Under the pieces are notes generated by a model, which made no database searches, was not told the DNA's origin, and saw only the letters and a list, made by a program, of their open reading frames with translations. Shown piece after piece: positions 8,706-16,644 of a stretch of 31,791 bases of DNA (positions within the stretch are counted from its first letter, which is position 1; each line of letters opens with the position of its first letter). The position numbers and the translations under genes were made by a program. Source of the stretch: Bacteroidales bacterium UBA1197 (lineage in GTDB: Bacteria > Bacteroidota > Bacteroidia > Bacteroidales > UBA932); NCBI GenBank assembly GCA_002309995.1, contig DBYB01000012.1:473-32263 (forward strand), written 5' to 3'.

Positions 8706-10486
8706 TATTCCACGAACGCTACGATTTCGCCCTTGACAACGTCCTTGCCCTGCGCGCCGGTGACGGCCGTGATGCGTCCGTCGCGGGCGGGAATCAATTC
8801 CTCCATTCCGTACCAGGTCTGAACGTATCCGCACGGGACGCCGGCCTTGACTTCGGTGCCGGTTATAGGGGCCTTGGAGTCATCCTGCACGTCAATCTGC
8901 CAGAGCAGTTTGCCCTTTGCGGGGGCCTGAATGGGGGTGGCGGCGGGATGCTTGCTCACGAATCCGTCAATATCGAACGCGGGCAGCTCGACCACGGGAC
9001 GCTTGACCACTATGGGCGCGCCTGCCTTGGCCTTGAGCTCCTCGAGATCGTGCTCGAAGCGCTCCTTGGCGATGCCGCTCCTGTAGTCGCGATACTGACG
9101 CTCGTGCATAGCGAGTTCGAACAGTTCCTCGTCGTCCTGGCCGCAGTCCCATCCTTCTTCTTTCATCATCTGGCGGAACTTCGGGAGTTCGTCGGGATAT
9201 TCGTCCTGAGGGTTTCCGGTATAGAATTCCAGACCCTTTTCCTTGGCGAGTACAACGATTTCCGGGGCGAGCGGGCCGGGCAACTTGCCCATTTTGCCAA
9301 GTATCATACCCCAGGTGTCCTTGTCGATGGTGGAGAAGCGCGGCTTGCCCTGGGCCATCGCGAAGAGGTTCATCAGGGCCGTGTTCTTGACGTACTGGCT
9401 GAACGGGGTGACCAGCGGCGGGTATCCGAGGCGCGGCCATACGTATTCGACCTCCTTGAACAGGCGCACCATCAGGGTGTCAATGTCTGATTCAGGTTTG
9501 CCGGAGGCCTTCTCCGCCGCGTTGATTGCGGATTTGAAGCCCATCAGGTCTGCCATCATCGAGCCCATCATGCCTCCGGGCAAGCCGCAGCCGACCAGGA
9601 GCGAAGTCATCCTGGAGTTGGACGGGTTGATCCAGTAGCCCAGGAAATCGTCGATGAACTCCTGAGTCAGGGTTCGGACCTGCATATAGGCGTCCATATT
9701 AATGTCCTTGACCAGGAAGCCATCGGCCTTGAGCATCTCGCGAATGGTGATGACGTCCGGATGGACCTTGCCCCACGAGAGCGGCTCAACCGCCACGTCG
9801 AGATAGTCGGCACCGGCGCGGGCGACTTCCAGCATAGAAGCGACCGAGAAGCCGGGGCCGGTGTGGCCGTGATACTGCACCCTGATATGAGGATATTTGG
9901 TCTTGATTTCCTTGACCAGGCGGCCGAGAACTCCGGGACGGCCGACACCGGCCATATCCTTAAGGCAGATCTCGTCCGCGCCGTATTCCACCAGATGGTC
10001 CACAACACCCATATAATACTCTACCGTATGCACCGGGGAATGGGTGATGGAAAGGGCGGCCTGGGATATCATTCCCGCCTTCTTGGCGTACTCAACGCTG
10101 AGTTTGAGGTTGCGATGGTCGTTGAGGCCGCAGAAGGAGCGGGCGATGTCGGTGCCCTGGGCCTTCTTTACCTTGAACATCAGTTCGCGCACGTCTGCCG
10201 GCACGGGGTACATTCGGAGGGCGTTGAGGCCTCTCTCGAGCATATGTGTCTGGATACCAGCCTTATGGAAGGGGGCGGTCCAGGCGCGGACCGACTTGTT
10301 GGGATTCTCTCCGTAAAGCAGGTTGACCTGCTCGAACGCGCCGCCGTTGGTTTCCACGCGGTCGAAGCATCCCATATCGATTATGGCCGGGGCTACTCGT
10401 ACGAGTTGGTCTGCGCGGGGCTGATATTTGCCCGACGACTGCCACATATCCCGGTAAACAAGAGAGAAAAATATTTCTTTTGCCAT
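8705..10486 (-). CDS. Carboxyltransferase subunit, pyruvate carboxylase B / oxaloacetate decarboxylase alpha-like, lacking the biotinyl lysine
   Basis: The 593-residue protein has the TIM-barrel carboxyltransferase domain (RDMWQSS near the N-terminus, CGLNDHRNL, LKDMAG, YHGHTGPG for metal and substrate), the conserved PYC_OADA domain, and a C-terminal biotinyl/lipoyl-like domain (about 520-593). In that last domain the normal EAMKM motif reads WYGMEE (G560-M-E-E), so there is no lysine to biotinylate. It may use a separate biotin carrier. The family moves CO2 between biotin and pyruvate/oxaloacetate. It heads the four-gene operon, with its own promoter. Confidence 0.85.
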   Translation of the reverse strand: MAKEIFFSLVYRDMWQSSGKYQPRADQLVRVAPAIIDMGCFDRVETNGGAFEQVNLLYGENPNKSVRAWTAPFHKAGIQTHMLERGLNALRMYPVPADVRELMFKVKKAQGTDIARSFCGLNDHRNLKLSVEYAKKAGMISQAALSITHSPVHTVEYYMGVVDHLVEYGADEICLKDMAGVGRPGVLGRLVKEIKTKYPHIRVQYHGHTGPGFSVASMLEVARAGADYLDVAVEPLSWGKVHPDVITIREMLKADGFLVKDINMDAYMQVRTLTQEFIDDFLGYWINPSNSRMTSLLVGCGLPGGMMGSMMADLMGFKSAINAAEKASGKPESDIDTLMVRLFKEVEYVWPRLGYPPLVTPFSQYVKNTALMNLFAMAQGKPRFSTIDKDTWGMILGKMGKLPGPLAPEIVVLAKEKGLEFYTGNPQDEYPDELPKFRQMMKEEGWDCGQDDEELFELAMHERQYRDYRSGIAKERFEHDLEELKAKAGAPIVVKRPVVELPAFDIDGFVSKHPAATPIQAPAKGKLLWQIDVQDDSKAPITGTEVKAGVPCGYVQTWYGMEELIPARDGRITAVTGAQGKDVVKGEIVAFVE

Positions 10487-10510
10487 GCCGTTTCGAAATA
10501 AAACAATTTA

Positions 10511-10541
10511 CAAATATAACAATTCCTGGCGTTTTCTGAAA
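10511..10541 (-). promoter_or_regulatory. Promoter of the pycB-HAD-alr-peptidase operon
   Basis: Minus strand: TTTC (10538-10541), a 19-bp spacer and TATATTTG (10511-10518). The start should lie near 10504, about 18 nt before the ATG at 10486. Confidence 0.65.
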
Positions 10542-10577
10542 GAATCGTAAATATCTGCATCCGGGCACCGGAAAACG

Positions 10578-10610
10578 CTTGGATTATTGCCGGATTGTAT
10601 TTTACCTTTG
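10578..10610 (+). promoter_or_regulatory. Promoter of radC
   Basis: CTTG (10578-10581), a 21-bp spacer and TACCTTTG (10603-10610, exact TAnnTTTG) precede the radC ATG at 10679. Confidence 0.5.
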
Positions 10611-10678
10611 CCCTTGGTCCTCTGACCAGTTTTTGCATAGTTTAGTTTAGGTGGCTTGGGTGGGTGGGTTTATCTTTT

Positions 10679-11356
10679 ATGAGAGTATCGGATATGAGCG
10701 AGGCCGAAAGGCCAAGGGAGAAGTTGATGGCCAGGGGCGCGCAGGCCCTGGCGGACGGAGAGTTGCTCGCAATCCTCCTGCGCACGGGCCGCAAGGGCGA
10801 GAACGTGGTGGAGCTGGCGCAGCGGCTGCTTGGGCTGACTGACGGCAGGCTCACCGGGCTCTTCGAGAGCGACCCGGGATATCTCGCCGGGCTCGACGGC
10901 GTAGGAGTGTCGAAGGCGGCCACCCTTCTCGCCGCCTTCGAACTCGGCCGCCGCTTTATGCTCGAGCAGCGCCCGCAAGATGGCCCGATAACCAGTTCAA
11001 AAGAGGTATATGAGTTGATGCTCCCCCGCCTCAAGGGGCTCGGCCACGAAGAATGCTGGGAGATTCTGCTCGACAGGAAATCACGCGTTATTAAGATTCT
11101 GCGCACCACCGTAGGCGGCAAGCGCGGCACAATCGTGGACATCCCCAGCCTCATCCGCAACGCAATGACCTGCTCCGCCTCGCACATCATCCTCGTCCAC
11201 AACCACCCCGACGGCGACCCCCGCCCCAGCAACGCCGACATCCGCGAAACCTCCGCCCTCCGGGACGCCGCCGCCTCCTGCAGCATCCTCCTCCTGGACC
11301 ACGTTATTATCTCCGATGAGCACTATTATAGCTTTAATGAAGAAAAAATGTATTGA
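10679..11356 (+). CDS. radC: RadC-family JAB/MPN protein
   Basis: A 225-residue cytoplasmic protein with the helix-hairpin-helix-like N-terminal half (SEAERPREKLMARG, LLAILLRTG, GVGVSKAATLLAA) and the C-terminal JAMM metal site (H174-N-H176-P, followed by SNAD). RadC proteins were linked to DNA repair but their biochemical role is unsettled. The frame is open from a GTG at 10664; the ATG at 10679 matches the usual RadC N-terminus. It is immediately upstream of the tRNA-Ala integration site and is chromosomal rather than part of the element. Confidence 0.93.
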   Translation: MRVSDMSEAERPREKLMARGAQALADGELLAILLRTGRKGENVVELAQRLLGLTDGRLTGLFESDPGYLAGLDGVGVSKAATLLAAFELGRRFMLEQRPQDGPITSSKEVYELMLPRLKGLGHEECWEILLDRKSRVIKILRTTVGGKRGTIVDIPSLIRNAMTCSASHIILVHNHPDGDPRPSNADIRETSALRDAAASCSILLLDHVIISDEHYYSFNEEKMY

Positions 11357-11381
11357 CTTTTAAAAAAAAGTATTATATTTG
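11353..11381 (+). promoter_or_regulatory. Promoter of tRNA-Ala
   Basis: TTG (11353-11355) and TATATTTG (11374-11381) with an 18-bp spacer lie 10 bp before the tRNA. Confidence 0.65.
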
Positions 11382-11391
11382 CAGTCCCAAT

Positions 11392-11464
11392 GGGGTATTA
11401 GCTCAGTTGGTAGAGCGTTTGAATGGCATTCAAAAGGTCAGCGGTTCGATTCCGCTATGCTCCA
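11392..11464 (+). tRNA. tRNA-Ala (anticodon GGC)
   Basis: All 73 nt fold as a cloverleaf: acceptor GGGGTAT/ATGCTCC with two G-U pairs, D-stem GCTC/GAGC, anticodon stem TTTGA/TCAAA with loop ATGGCAT (anticodon GGC at 11425-11427), T-arm with GTTCGATTC. CCA is not encoded. Its 3' half is the probable attachment site of the element that begins just downstream. Confidence 0.97.
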
Positions 11465-11498
11465 CGAAGATAACTTTTTGATTATCAACACTTTACAG

Positions 11499-11530
11499 AG
11501 TCTCTAAGCACCAAAACTTAGAGACTTTTT
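11499..11530 (+). terminator. Rho-independent terminator after tRNA-Ala
   Basis: AGTCTCTAAG (11499-11508), an 8-nt loop, CTTAGAGACT (11517-11526) and five T: a perfect 10-bp stem with T-run. It isolates the tRNA transcript from the integrase gene. Confidence 0.85.
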
Positions 11531-11582
11531 CGTTTGTTTAGGGCAAAAGTCATCGCTTTCTGAGGGCGCTTTACGGCCACTG

Positions 11583-11601
11583 TTGTACAAATGTTGTACA
11601 A
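11583..11601. promoter_or_regulatory. Two tandem TTGTACAA palindromes before the integrase
   Basis: TTGTACAA occurs at 11583-11590 and 11594-11601, 11 bp apart, that is one helical turn, and followed in both cases by A-rich bases then TG. The site lies 27 bp before the integrase ATG. It could be a regulator or recombinase binding site. Confidence 0.45.
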
Positions 11602-11627
11602 AATGTTTAACCGTAAATGCGCTGATT

Positions 11628-12974
11628 ATGAATGCATTGGACAATGTCACCGTCTCCTTCGTGATTCGGGAGAGCTGGTGGAAGCAAAATGGGACCACTT
11701 TTGGCCGCCTGAGAATCACTTTCAAACGCGATAGTCGTTTCATCAAGACGAATATCCTCCTTCATCGGGAAGATATCGGCAAAACCGGTAAAATCAAGAA
11801 CCCGGACATCCGCTGCAAGTCGGAAGATCTGGTCAGGGCCACTGAGAAAACGCTTGCCAGGCTGGACACCTATTCCCTGCAGAACCTGACTATCGACCAG
11901 ATTGTGGCCTTTCTACAGAGGAGCGCGAGTTCAGACGAGGATGGTCAGTTCATGCTGGATTTCTTCTCTTTCGCCGAGGAAGTTATAGGCTCTAAGACCG
12001 GCCAGTCACAAAAGACTTACAGAACCGCTCTCAATGCCTTCAAAGCCTTTGTCGGCAAGGATACGATGGACATATCCGAACTTACATCCTCCCTAATGCG
12101 TTCATGGGAGGCCGCTTTGGTATCCAAGCATGGTAAGGGCGCAAGAGCCATAAGCGCCTATACCGCCTGCATCGCTTTCATTCACGGACAGGCCCGACTG
12201 AAATACAATGACGAAGAGTTCGGCAACATACGTATCCGCAATCCCTTCCAGTTCTACAAACCACCGCGTCAGAAACCCTCACGGCATCGCGATGTAGACA
12301 CAGCCATCATCCAGAAGATGATAGATATGCGCAAGTCTCTGACCGGGCGTGAGCGTATGGGGGTTGACGTGTTCCTCATCAGTTTTGCCCTGATGGGGAT
12401 GAACAGCCCAGACATATTCGACTGCGCTGCCCCGCAGAATGGTATCTTGCACTACTGCAGGACCAAAACACGAGACCGGCGAGACGACAATGCAGAGATG
12501 TTCGTCAAGATGGATCCACTGGTGATGGAACTGTTTGAGGAATACAAAGGAACCGATGGTGTTCATGCTTTCAAGTTCCAAAGCCATTATTCGTCGTATC
12601 TTGTCTTCGGGGCCAATGTGAACAAGGGCCTTGACAAGTTCCGTAAGCGGGTAAAATACCCAGATAAGATTACTTTGTATTGGGCCAGGCACAGCTGGGC
12701 CAGCATTGCTTATGAAGTGGGCGTTGAAAAGAGTCTGATTAACGACGGCCTTTGCCATGTAGACAGGGACATGAAGGTAACGGACATCTATATCAATAAG
12801 GACTGGTCACTTCTATGGGAAGCAAATTCCAAAGTACTCAAATCCTTCAAGTGGGGCACGGAAGAGAAGACATCGCCTGCTGCAATGGAAAAGAAAAAGA
12901 GGATGACCTCTAAGCAAATCATCCTCTCCCGCCCTGCCTTCTCCGCCTCACGGCGTTTACAGAGCACAGCTTAA
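11628..12974 (+). CDS. int: Tyrosine recombinase / integrase of the Bacteroides element type
   Basis: This 448-residue enzyme would integrate and excise the element. It shows the N-terminal arm-binding region (about 1-80), a SAM-like core-binding domain (about 95-200) and the catalytic domain (about 215-410). The nucleophile is Y388 (TDIYINKDW), the second active-site Arg is R354 in LYWARHSWAS, and a His follows in GLCHVDRD. The region of the first catalytic Arg reads GMNSPDI without Arg, as also known for IntDOT-like enzymes. The frame is open from a TTG at 11583, but that codon lies in the palindromes; the ATG at 11628 fits the family start. The C-terminal tail holds a 9-bp inverted repeat. 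Confidence 0.9.
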   Translation: MNALDNVTVSFVIRESWWKQNGTTFGRLRITFKRDSRFIKTNILLHREDIGKTGKIKNPDIRCKSEDLVRATEKTLARLDTYSLQNLTIDQIVAFLQRSASSDEDGQFMLDFFSFAEEVIGSKTGQSQKTYRTALNAFKAFVGKDTMDISELTSSLMRSWEAALVSKHGKGARAISAYTACIAFIHGQARLKYNDEEFGNIRIRNPFQFYKPPRQKPSRHRDVDTAIIQKMIDMRKSLTGRERMGVDVFLISFALMGMNSPDIFDCAAPQNGILHYCRTKTRDRRDDNAEMFVKMDPLVMELFEEYKGTDGVHAFKFQSHYSSYLVFGANVNKGLDKFRKRVKYPDKITLYWARHSWASIAYEVGVEKSLINDGLCHVDRDMKVTDIYINKDWSLLWEANSKVLKSFKWGTEEKTSPAAMEKKKRMTSKQIILSRPAFSASRRLQSTA

Positions 12975-13012
12975 CACTTGTTTAGGACGCAAGACACCAC
13001 AACTTGCAGCGC

Positions 13013-13294
13013 TTACGGTTTTTCTATCTTTCTGAATATCAGTTTGGCGTTCTCGCGTTCGGCTTGACGGAGACAATCCAGTTGATGGCGGCTGTAGACA
13101 TTACGGCCGCCTATCTTTGCATATTTGGCAAGCCCGAGACTCTTCATCTTCCTGATCCATTTGTCCCCATATGTTTCTTTGGCCTGCCGCTCGGAGATAT
13201 CATCTTCGTGCGGAGATGTCTTGCGGATGATGGCATCCGCAATCAGGTTGGAGCACTGCTCCAGTTCATTCATGATTGTTTTCACGCTCTCCAT
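13013..13294 (-). CDS. Small helix-turn-helix protein (excisionase/DUF3853-like)
   Basis: A 93-residue protein. Residues about 33-75 (SERQAKETYGDKWIRKMKSLG...KYAKIGGRNVYSRHQLDCL) resemble the winged HTH of MerR/excisionase-like proteins in Bacteroides elements, where such genes sit near the integrase. It is 4 bp downstream of the primase-like gene and convergent with the integrase. A role in excision or in control of the element is likely but not shown. Confidence 0.6.
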   Translation of the reverse strand: MESVKTIMNELEQCSNLIADAIIRKTSPHEDDISERQAKETYGDKWIRKMKSLGLAKYAKIGGRNVYSRHQLDCLRQAERENAKLIFRKIEKP

Positions 13295-13298
13295 ACCT

Positions 13299-14204
13299 TC
13301 ACATACTTGGGCTTAATGTCATATTCGCCGAATAACCCCGGGAGGCTTCCAGCATTTCACTAATGTCTTTGAAATCACCATAGAGGTCGGACATATCCGT
13401 GACGTCCTTCCCGTCCATCATGTCCCGGATGCCCTGATAGCAACGCTCTCCGGCCGCATCGTTGTCCATGAAGCAGGTGGCGCTGTCGTGCTGCTTGATG
13501 TAATCCGCTGCACGCTGGAGATTGTTCACAGAGTTCAGGATAATCACGTCGCAAGACGGCAGCTCACTGGATTGCATCACCCGCCAGCTGAGGAAATCAA
13601 ACATTCCTTCAAATACGGCCACCTTGCTTGTGGACGGCTTGGCGGAAAACTTCCCTTCCTTATTAATAGTAGTGATGCCCGCCTTATTGGTTCCCTTGAA
13701 TCCGTTCGGCCCTCGCAGTGCATAGGCACCGGCATTGTTGGGAATTCCGAGCAGCGTATAGTGGACATTCTTCGACGGGTCAAAGATGACGATTTCTTTG
13801 AGATAGCGGCGGGCCAGCTCCAGAGGAATCTTCCGGCTCTCCAGGTACTGCAGGAGATATTTGTTCTGGATTTCCCGGGCGGCTTTGATATAGGTGGATG
13901 GCTTCTGCTCTTCCGGCTTCTGTATGGTTGCCCCTGCCTTGAGAAGTTCAGGAGCCAGTTTTGCCAGAAAACGGTAGGCCTCCTGCTGGGTGCAGCGCCT
14001 GACTATCATCACGAGGTCAACGTTGGTCCCGCCGCGGGTGATGCCGAAGTCGTACCAGACGTTCTTCGCCGGATCAATATGAAGCGAGGCCTTGTGCTCA
14101 TCCCTCATCGGTGAGGTCCACATATTCTTCTCCTTCCCCGGCCGTGAGCCGAGCGCTTCCAGTACCCTGTCCAGCGGGATGTTGTATAGCGGGTTTTCAA
14201 ACAT
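13299..14204 (-). CDS. Toprim-domain primase-like protein
   Basis: The 301-residue protein has an N-terminal CHC2-like zinc-ribbon fold in which the cysteines are gone (MWTSPMRDEHKASLHIDP...NVWYDFG), and a Toprim domain with E199 in VFEGMFDF and D247-N-D249 in FMDNDAAG. Short DnaG-like proteins of this form are common in Bacteroidales conjugative elements and probably make primers during strand transfer or element replication. No separate RNA-polymerase core is visible beyond the Toprim part, so it may act with a host partner. Expressed with the small HTH gene. Confidence 0.75.
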   Translation of the reverse strand: MFENPLYNIPLDRVLEALGSRPGKEKNMWTSPMRDEHKASLHIDPAKNVWYDFGITRGGTNVDLVMIVRRCTQQEAYRFLAKLAPELLKAGATIQKPEEQKPSTYIKAAREIQNKYLLQYLESRKIPLELARRYLKEIVIFDPSKNVHYTLLGIPNNAGAYALRGPNGFKGTNKAGITTINKEGKFSAKPSTSKVAVFEGMFDFLSWRVMQSSELPSCDVIILNSVNNLQRAADYIKQHDSATCFMDNDAAGERCYQGIRDMMDGKDVTDMSDLYGDFKDISEMLEASRGYSANMTLSPSM

Positions 14205-14306
14205 GCCTGTATTTTTTTTTACTTTTTTGCTTGCAAAACCAAAGATTCTGCCTACGTTCCCACTTCGTGGGCTTTTACTTTCGCACCTCGGAAAAGCAAA
14301 ATAAAT

Positions 14307-14337
14307 TTTGTTTTTCTCTCGGTTTGTCGTAAATTTG
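14307..14337 (+). promoter_or_regulatory. Promoter of the HTH regulator gene
   Basis: TTTG (14307-14310), a 19-bp spacer and TAAATTTG (14330-14337). The start should be near 14344, giving a leader of about 80 nt before the ATG at 14427. Confidence 0.65.
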
Positions 14338-14345
14338 TCAAGTCA

Positions 14346-14403
14346 AATCTGACAACTTCGCCTTTTGGCTGACAATGCAAAGGAAAAGGATACACGTCAG
14401 ATT
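14346..14403. promoter_or_regulatory. Operator-like repeats in the leader of the HTH gene
   Basis: AATCTGAC (14346-14353) and GTCAGATT (14396-14403) form an 8-bp inverted repeat. Between them TGACAATGCAA (14370-14380) recurs exactly at 25227-25237 beside the rep promoter. These could be binding sites of the HTH protein encoded just downstream. Confidence 0.4.
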
Positions 14404-14426
14404 CGCAAATTTGAAAAGGAAAAGTG

Positions 14427-14732
14427 ATGGAAAACCAAGTGAAAAATGGAGCGGTAAAAAGTGCCGCCGAGGCTGCTGAACCCCAGAATTCAAGGTCCAG
14501 ATTGCCTTTTTCTCCCGGAGCGAAGAAGGGCTACCGCCTGCGCCCCGTTTTTGACTACCTGATGGACGAAAACGTTTCCCTCTCAGAGCTTGGCCGCCGC
14601 GTCGGTATCTCCCGCCAGAGTATGAGCACCCGCTTCGCCGTGGATGACTGCAAAATGTCCGACATGGAGAAGATGGCCGAGGCCCTCGGCTACGAATTCG
14701 TCTGGTCCTTTAAGAAGAAGGCTCAGGACTAG
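14427..14732 (+). CDS. XRE-like helix-turn-helix DNA-binding protein
   Basis: A 101-residue protein with a disordered N-terminus (about 1-35) and one HTH of the lambda-repressor/XRE type (about 48-95: MDENVSLSELGRRVGISRQSMSTRF...MEKMAEALGYEF). It is a likely regulator of the element. An in-frame GTG lies one codon earlier; the ATG has an AAAAGGAAAA purine stretch before it. Its last 23 bp overlap the 3' end of the convergent coupling-protein gene. Confidence 0.7.
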   Translation: MENQVKNGAVKSAAEAAEPQNSRSRLPFSPGAKKGYRLRPVFDYLMDENVSLSELGRRVGISRQSMSTRFAVDDCKMSDMEKMAEALGYEFVWSFKKKAQD

Positions 14733-16632
14733 TCCCCTCCTTCGGAGCGTTCAATTCCGTGTACAGCATGTTGTAGACCTCTGTGCGGATGCGCTCATAA
14801 TTCAGCCGGACCTGTTCCTGGATTATCTCTTTCGTAGAATCAACGACCTGCGGGACTTCCTCCTTGTGGGTCGTTTCTTTTCCTGCCTGAATCTCCCCGC
14901 AGAACACCTTCGGGTTTATCTTTTGCCGGAATTCATCGGCCACATAGCCGCAGAACGAGCCCTGGGACAGCGCCTCGATACGGCTGGCCGGAAGGACATC
15001 CCGCTGCTGGAAAGAGACCGTGATATGCTCTGAGGTATCACTTTCCTGATAGGAACGCGTCTCCCGCTCCGTCTTGCCGAAGGACTTGGAGAGACTCTCG
15101 GCCGTATCCCCTTTGACGGCACCGGCAAAGACATTCCCCACCGTGTTGAAGATAACGTCGGACTCTTTTTTATCGTAGTCCTTCACAAGTTGACTCTTGT
15201 CCTGGGCGCCGATGACCACGGCCACATGATTGCTTCTAGCCGTGTTGATCAGATGGTCAAGCCCCTTCAGGTAGATGGTTGGCAGCTCGTCGATAAGCAC
15301 ACCGCAGCGCCGCTTCCCGGGACGGTTGATAATCTTGAAGAGCTGGGACATCAGCATGGCCAGCGTTGTTCCATAGACCTGCTGACGGGTGGGATTGTTC
15401 CCCACGCATACTATCTTCGGATGCTCGGGGTCGTTAATCTGAAGGTCGAAATCGTCCCCGGAGAGCGTCCAGTACAGCGTCTCGGATGCAAAGCGGTTGA
15501 GCGGGACGCGGGCCGATGCAATCTGGCCCTGCAGCTGCTCGAAGGCCTTGTCGGTTATGGCGTCCTGGAAGGTATTCCGCTTGATGTCCAGTTCCTGGTA
15601 TTTCTCCATCAGCAAGAGGACGTGCTTGTAGTTCTGCCCCATCAGCTCAATCAGATGCGGGAACGTACAGTAGCGGCCGCCCTCATAGATTCGCAGGAAC
15701 CAGATGAGCATATCCACGTAGCACCGGGCCGACAGAGAGAAAAAGTCGTCCCCTTTCGCGTTCTCGCGGTTGGCGTTCTTCATGATGACCTCGGCGATTT
15801 CCGTAGCATCAATGGGGTCCTGCAGATAGCGCGGATGGATGGGATTGAAGCGGTGTGAGTACAGCGGGTCATCGAAATTAACCACGTACATCCGCGGCAA
15901 TTTATCTCCGTAGCATTCGTAATTGTCCAGCAACTCATTCATCACGCGGTTCGTGAGGTCCGGGAACTTGTAGTCATAGACAAACAGCGAATAACCCTTC
16001 TGGATCATCTGCCGGATGTAGGGACCGTAAACAGAGTATGACTTGCCGGAGCCGGGCGTGCCGATAACCATCGTCCCCCTGAATGGATTCACCACATTGA
16101 TATAGCCTTTGCGCAAGCGGCCCTTGTCCTGATAAGTCGTCGGGATGTTGATGCTGAAGCGGTTCTTGATGAGCTTCTCGCACTGCGGAAAGGTGTCATT
16201 CTCCTCGGCCATATTGGCGGCCTTGAGCGCATTGATGGCGCGCCCCAGGGCAATATTCCCCAGCAGGTACAGACCGAACCCTACCACTGTCATAATCACA
16301 TACAGGAGGCCGTTTCCGGCCGATTTCCCTCCGAAGAACAGCGCCAGCCCCAGACCGATGGGAAGGGCTATCTCCTGCCACTGCGCTTCCTTTGAGCTGC
16401 CGCTGCGGACAATGACGGAAAAGGTGCAGAAAAACAGGATGACCGCCCTCACATACCACCAGTCCCGCATAAGGCCCGACTGATATACGCCCAGCATCAT
16501 CGAATCCGTTATCTTCCCGCTCAGGTGCAGGCCCGCCCAGAAGGGATAGGCCTCATAGTAAATCATAAACATTGTCAAGGCTCCCGACATAATCAGGAAC
16601 GCCGTAAACATGGGTTTTGTTCTTGAATCCAT
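14710..16632 (-). CDS. Type IV coupling protein (VirD4/TraG-like, Bacteroides mobilisation type)
   Basis: A 640-residue inner-membrane ATPase that brings the relaxosome to the conjugation channel. It has several N-terminal membrane segments (about 8-160), Walker A GTPGSGKS (about 190-197), Walker B VLIDELP (about residue 444), and a C-terminal soluble tail. The N-terminal membrane region (YYEAYPFWAGLHL) is of the type found in Bacteroidetes coupling proteins. A TTG lies 3 codons before; the ATG at 16632 is preceded by GAGG and follows the relaxase stop by 12 bp. Last gene of the mob operon. Confidence 0.88.
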   Translation of the reverse strand: MDSRTKPMFTAFLIMSGALTMFMIYYEAYPFWAGLHLSGKITDSMMLGVYQSGLMRDWWYVRAVILFFCTFSVIVRSGSSKEAQWQEIALPIGLGLALFFGGKSAGNGLLYVIMTVVGFGLYLLGNIALGRAINALKAANMAEENDTFPQCEKLIKNRFSINIPTTYQDKGRLRKGYINVVNPFRGTMVIGTPGSGKSYSVYGPYIRQMIQKGYSLFVYDYKFPDLTNRVMNELLDNYECYGDKLPRMYVVNFDDPLYSHRFNPIHPRYLQDPIDATEIAEVIMKNANRENAKGDDFFSLSARCYVDMLIWFLRIYEGGRYCTFPHLIELMGQNYKHVLLLMEKYQELDIKRNTFQDAITDKAFEQLQGQIASARVPLNRFASETLYWTLSGDDFDLQINDPEHPKIVCVGNNPTRQQVYGTTLAMLMSQLFKIINRPGKRRCGVLIDELPTIYLKGLDHLINTARSNHVAVVIGAQDKSQLVKDYDKKESDVIFNTVGNVFAGAVKGDTAESLSKSFGKTERETRSYQESDTSEHITVSFQQRDVLPASRIEALSQGSFCGYVADEFRQKINPKVFCGEIQAGKETTHKEEVPQVVDSTKEIIQEQVRLNYERIRTEVYNMLYTELNAPKEGTSPEPSS

Positions 16633-16644
16633 ACGCCTCAATCT

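Noticed and set aside
11392..11464. Second copy of the tRNA 3' end as right attachment site
   Set aside because: I found no repeat of the last 16 bases (ATTCCGCTATGCTCCA) elsewhere in the window by eye.
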